A stretch of DNA of 38,302 nt, taken from assembly GCF_000374645.1 (NCBI RefSeq), contig NZ_KB894824.1, positions 1 through 38,302 on the forward strand, in the 5' to 3' direction. Numbering within the stretch: position 1 is the first letter of the stretch; every line of letters starts with the position of its first letter. Origin of the DNA: Arhodomonas aquaeolei DSM 8974. Its GTDB lineage: Bacteria > Pseudomonadota > Gammaproteobacteria > Nitrococcales > Nitrococcaceae. Below the pieces are notes generated by a model that was given only the letters and a program-made list of their open reading frames with translations, was not told the DNA's origin and did no database searches. Below, piece after piece: positions 35,346 to 38,302 of the stretch. The position numbers and the translations under genes are program-made.

Positions 35346-36555
35346 GCCCCGCGGACGGCTGGCCGCCAACGTCGCCCATTTCGTGCGCCTGCTCCGCGCC
35401 GCCGGTCTGCCGCTGGGCCCGGACAGCACCCTGGACGCCATCGAGGCCGTGCGCACCGCCGGCGTGGGCGACCGCGCCGACCTGCGCGCGGCGCTGGCCG
35501 CGGTGCTGGTGCGCCGGCGCAGCGACCTGCCCGTCTTCGAGCAGGCGTTCGAGCTGTTCTGGCAGCATCCCCGGCTCACCCAGCGTGCCCTACAGCGCCT
35601 CGCCGCCCGCGCCGCCGGCGGTGGCACGACATCGCCGCGCCGGCCGCCGCCGCGGCGGATCGCCGACGCGCTCGCGCCGGAGGCGGACACGGGCGCCGGC
35701 GGGCGGGAGGCCGGCGATACCGAGGAGGGGCTGGCGACGCTCACCTGGACGGACCGGGAGCGGCTTCAGCACCGGGACTTCGAGAGCCTGAGCGCCGAGG
35801 AGCTTGCCCGGGCCCATCGCCTGATCCGCGACATGGTCCCGCCGGCGCCGGCGCGGCCCACCCGGCGTTACCGGCCGGACCCCCGGGGGACGCGTGTCGA
35901 TCCGAGGGCAAGCCTCAGGGCCGGGCTACGCGGGGGCTCGCCGGGTATCGAGCTCCGCCACCGCCAGCGCCAGTGGCGTGAGCCGCCACTGGTGGTACTC
36001 TGCGATATCTCGGGGTCCATGAGTCAGTATGCGCGGACCTTCCTGCATTTCCTACATGCGCTGATGCACTCGCGCGAGCGTGTGGAGGTGCTGCTGTTCG
36101 GCACCCGGCTGACCCGGGTGACGCGGCTGCTCCGCGCCCGGGACGTGGACGAGGCCCTGGCGGCCGTGGGCGGTGCCGCGCCGGACTGGTCCGGCGGCAC
36201 GCGCATCGGGGCCATGCTCGGTGCCTTCAACCGTCGCTGGGCGCGGCGGCTGCTGGGGCAGGGCGCGGTGGTCGTGCTCCTGAGCGACGGGCTGGACCGG
36301 GATCCCGAGGGCGGGCTTGCCCGGGAGGCGGCGCGGCTGCACCGGCTCTCCCGGCGACTCATCTGGGTCAACCCGCTGCTGCGCTGGTCCGGCTTCGAGG
36401 CCCGCGCCGGCGGGGTGCGGGCACTGCTGCCCCACGTGGACGAATTCCGCCCGGTGCACAGCCTCCACAGCCTGGAGCAGCTGGCCCGGGCCCTCGGCGG
36501 GAGATACGGCGATGGCGAGCGGGCCGATCTGCGGGCTGCTGCTGGCGGGGGGTGA
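35329..36555 (+). CDS. coxE: CoxE, von Willebrand factor A domain protein
   Basis: A 408-residue VWA protein, partner of the MoxR ATPase CoxD in maturation. The N-terminal half is the CoxE-specific helical part (HFVRLLRAAGLPLGPDSTLDAIEAV). A low-complexity Pro/Arg stretch leads to the VWA domain; the MIDAS site is DISGSMS (226-232), complete with Asp and two Ser, followed by VLLFGTRLTRVT and GGTRIG. It begins inside coxD and overlaps mocA by 44 bases, so translation is tightly coupled. Confidence 0.93.
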
Positions 36556-37111
36556 GGGCCGGCGTTTCGGCGGGGACAAGCTCATGGCGGCGCTGGCGGA
36601 CGGCACGCCCGTGGCCGTCGCCACCGCCCGGGCGCTGGCCGCCGGCTGCGACCGGGTCGTCGCCGTGACCCGGCCGGACCGTGATCCCCTGGTGAAGGCG
36701 CTGCGCGGTGCCGGCTGCGAGGTGGTCGTCACCGCCGCATGCCGGCGTGGCATGGGGGCGAGCCTGGCCGCCGCGGTCGCGGCCTCGGGGGCGGCCGCGG
36801 GATGGCTGGTGCTCCCGGCGGACATGCCCGCCGTGGCCGGCACCACGGTCGCCGCCGTCGCGGCGGCCCTGCGTCGTGGTAGCCTCATTGCAAGACCCGA
36901 GCTCGACGGTCGCCCCGGTCATCCGGTCGGCTTCTCCGCCGAGCTGCGCGAGGCGCTCGCCGCCCTGGACGGCGATACCGGGGCCCGCGGTGTGGTGGCG
37001 CGCCATCGAGACGCCGTCGCCTGCCTGGCGGTGGACGACCCCGGTATCCTCGCGGATATAGACACGCCGGCGGACCTCGTCCGTCTCGCCGGAGGAGGAA
37101 ACGGGACGTGA
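36512..37111 (+). CDS. mocA: MocA-like molybdopterin cytidylyltransferase
   Basis: A 199-residue nucleotidyltransferase. LAGGEGRRFGGDK (11-23) is the nucleotide-binding loop. LPADMPAV near 105-112 and GHPVGF near 138-143 are the MocA-type motifs (MobA for GTP differs here), so it most likely makes MCD from CTP and Mo-pterin. It suits a molybdenum hydroxylase of this family. It starts within coxE (44-base overlap) and overlaps xdhC by four bases (GTGA). Specificity for CTP over GTP is inferred from the motifs, not tested. Confidence 0.85.
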   Translation: MASGPICGLLLAGGEGRRFGGDKLMAALADGTPVAVATARALAAGCDRVVAVTRPDRDPLVKALRGAGCEVVVTAACRRGMGASLAAAVAASGAAAGWLVLPADMPAVAGTTVAAVAAALRRGSLIARPELDGRPGHPVGFSAELREALAALDGDTGARGVVARHRDAVACLAVDDPGILADIDTPADLVRLAGGGNGT

Positions 37112-37890
37112 GCGACGACTGGCTGGAGATACTGCGCGAGCTGCGCGAACGCGGCGTGGGCCATGCCCTCGCCACGGTGATCGAGACCCGCGGCAGCGCC
37201 TCGGCGAAGACCGGTTCCAAGGCGGTGATCGACGCCGAGGGCCGGCTGCTGCACGGCTGGGTGGGCGGCGGCTGTGCCGAGTCCACCGTCTGCCAGACCG
37301 CCGTGGCCGCCCTGCGCGAGGGCGAGGGCCGGGTGGTGGACGTCAATCTCGACGACGAGGTCCTGGGCGTGGGCATGCCCTGCGGCGGGCACATGCGCGT
37401 GTTCGTGGAGCCGGTGCTGCCGCGTCCCGGGCTGTGGATCGTCGGCCACGGCCGGGTCGCCGAGACCCTGTGCGCCTTCGGCGACCGCTTGGGTCTGGCC
37501 GTGCGGGTGAGCGACCCTGGCGCCACCGCCGAGCATTTCCCCGAGGCCGCCGAGCGCATTACCGATGACGCGGGTTACCAGCGCCTGCGCCCGGCACCGG
37601 GAGACTTCGTCGTCATCGCCACCCAGCACAAGGGGGATCACCTCTCCCTGGACCGGGTGCTCGAGTCCGATGCCGGCTACATCGCCCTCATCGCCAGCCG
37701 CAAGCGTGCCGGACTGGTGATGGACTACCTCCGCGAGCGCGGCCGGGGCGAGGAGGACATCGCCCGCGTGCGCTCGCCGGCGGGCCTCGATATTGGCGCC
37801 CGCACCCCCGAGGAGATCGCCCTGAGCGTCATCGCCGAGATCGTGCAGCACCGCCGCGGCGGCTCCGGCGAGTCTCTGGCGTCGCCGTAG
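37108..37890 (+). CDS. xdhC: XdhC/CoxI-family molybdenum-cofactor maturation protein
   Basis: A 260-residue cytosolic protein. GWVGGGCAEST (about 50-60) is the XdhC_CoxI N-terminal signature with its Cys; the C-terminal half is the XdhC Rossmann domain (LWIVGHGRVAETLCAFGDRLGLAVRVSDP). Such proteins bind the Mo cofactor, add the terminal sulfur ligand with a partner and insert it in the apo-enzyme. The GTG start overlaps the mocA stop; a GGAGGAGGAA ribosome site precedes. It is the last clear gene of the cox operon, and may also be known as CoxF or CoxI. Confidence 0.93.
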   Translation: MSDDWLEILRELRERGVGHALATVIETRGSASAKTGSKAVIDAEGRLLHGWVGGGCAESTVCQTAVAALREGEGRVVDVNLDDEVLGVGMPCGGHMRVFVEPVLPRPGLWIVGHGRVAETLCAFGDRLGLAVRVSDPGATAEHFPEAAERITDDAGYQRLRPAPGDFVVIATQHKGDHLSLDRVLESDAGYIALIASRKRAGLVMDYLRERGRGEEDIARVRSPAGLDIGARTPEEIALSVIAEIVQHRRGGSGESLASP

Positions 37891-38302
37891 CGGAGACGTC
37901 GGCTGCCGGGAGCACCGACCTACGGCCGTGCCACGCCGATCTCCCCTTATGGGACGGGGTTACCCCCGCGGCCGGCGGGCCTTGCGCAACCACGACGCAG
38001 GATGGGGGCATCACGTAGATACCGTCTTACCCCTGTGCTTGCAAGGGGATGTTGGGATCGAAGGATTTGCCGGACTTGAGCACGCCGTGGATGAGGTGGA
38101 GGAGCTTTCTGGCGGCGGCGCACACGAGGGACTTGCCTCTTACGCCACGCTGTTTGAGCCGCTCGACATAGGCGCGGATCACGGGGTTGTGTTTCATCGC
38201 GCACAGGGTGGGGAAGTACAGCGCCTTGCGCAGGGCGGCGTCGCCGCATTTGGAGATCCGGCGCGGGGCACGCACGCTGGTGCCTGACTCGTAGGGCCTG
38301 GG
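37891..38302 (-). mobile_element. Right-hand end of an IS110-family element (partial)
   Basis: The transposase C-terminus runs in from the right edge on the minus strand, and the next 136 bases (37891-38026) lie between its stop and xdhC. The true end of the element is somewhere in this gap and I cannot place it; no terminal inverted repeat stands out, as expected for IS110. Elements of this family encode a guide (bridge or seek) RNA in a non-coding end; in the IS1111 group that end is downstream of the transposase, i.e. here. Confidence 0.6.
38027..38302 (-). CDS. IS110-family transposase, C-terminal part
   Basis: A partial reading frame of 91 residues, open to the window edge. It contains SGTSVRAPRRISKCGDAALRK and then ALYFPTLCAMKHNPVIRAYVE with a C-terminal RKLLHLIHGVLKSGKSFDPN, the conserved Transposase_20 region of the IS110/IS1111 family. 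The reading frame starts exactly at 38302, so the 5' part lies outside the window. The family uses a DEDD and serine catalysis guided by an RNA from the element. Whether the copy is intact cannot be told. Confidence 0.9.
   Translation of the reverse strand, partial: PRPYESGTSVRAPRRISKCGDAALRKALYFPTLCAMKHNPVIRAYVERLKQRGVRGKSLVCAAARKLLHLIHGVLKSGKSFDPNIPLQAQG

Noticed and set aside
37928-38287. Plus-strand open frame of 119 codons
   Set aside because: It is antisense to the IS110-family transposase and has no recognisable sequence.

Overview
The window is high-GC (roughly two-thirds G+C or more by eye), gene-dense proteobacterial DNA. The gene order prmA / zinc-ribbon-DUF3426 gene / fis / purH / purD, a type I-F CRISPR array, Mpl, and a complete nir heme d1 cluster point to a Gammaproteobacterium. 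A halophilic or sulfur-type lineage such as Ectothiorhodospiraceae is plausible, but this is inferred from content and not proven.

Layout. (1) 65-1352: a type I-F CRISPR array, transcribed on the minus strand, with its leader at 1353-1485; no cas genes are in the window. (2) 1821-4289, minus: a compact operon of a membrane protein, mpl and ubiX. (3) 4448-7233: a TAXI-type TRAP transporter (binding protein plus fused QM permease). (4) 7340-9254: pyrophosphate-dependent phosphofructokinase and soluble pyrophosphatase. (5) 9625-16844: housekeeping genes (a small conserved protein, prmA, a DUF3426 protein, fis, purH, purD, a lipid kinase, a ferritin-like protein). (6) 16995-24775: a denitrification island, nirC-F-DL-G-H-J-E followed by a separately promoted cytochrome cd1 gene. 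(7) 24807-28635: a DUF454 membrane protein, hemN, an mscS-type channel, and mmsB on the minus strand. (8) 28864-37890: a pirin, then coxG-S-L-M-D-E-mocA-xdhC, a molybdenum hydroxylase operon of the form II cox type. (9) 38027 to the right edge, minus: the C-terminal end of an IS110-family transposase.

How the parts fit. The nir genes encode the AsnC-like decarboxylases (NirDL, G, H), the radical SAM enzyme NirJ, the methyltransferase NirE, the lipoprotein NirF and cytochrome NirC. Together they would convert uroporphyrinogen III to heme d1 and insert it into the cd1 protein. FNR/ANR-type boxes (TTGAT-N4-ATCAA or one mismatch) lie before nirC, before the cd1 gene and before hemN. Each sits about 40 bp from a plausible start site, so nitrite respiration and anaerobic heme synthesis look like one low-oxygen regulon. 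The cox operon carries its own maturation set (CoxD AAA+, CoxE VWA, MocA, XdhC), but its large subunit has AYRGAGR and lacks the Cys of true CO dehydrogenases, so its substrate is unknown.

Most notable: the well-ordered type I-F leader (two exact IHF consensus sites, one of them inside an inverted repeat); NirE fused to a shortened CysG-like domain that appears to lack its catalytic Asp; a cd1 protein with the NirS histidines on a partly NirN-like sequence; an orphan form II cox operon; and a likely LiuR operator at mmsB.
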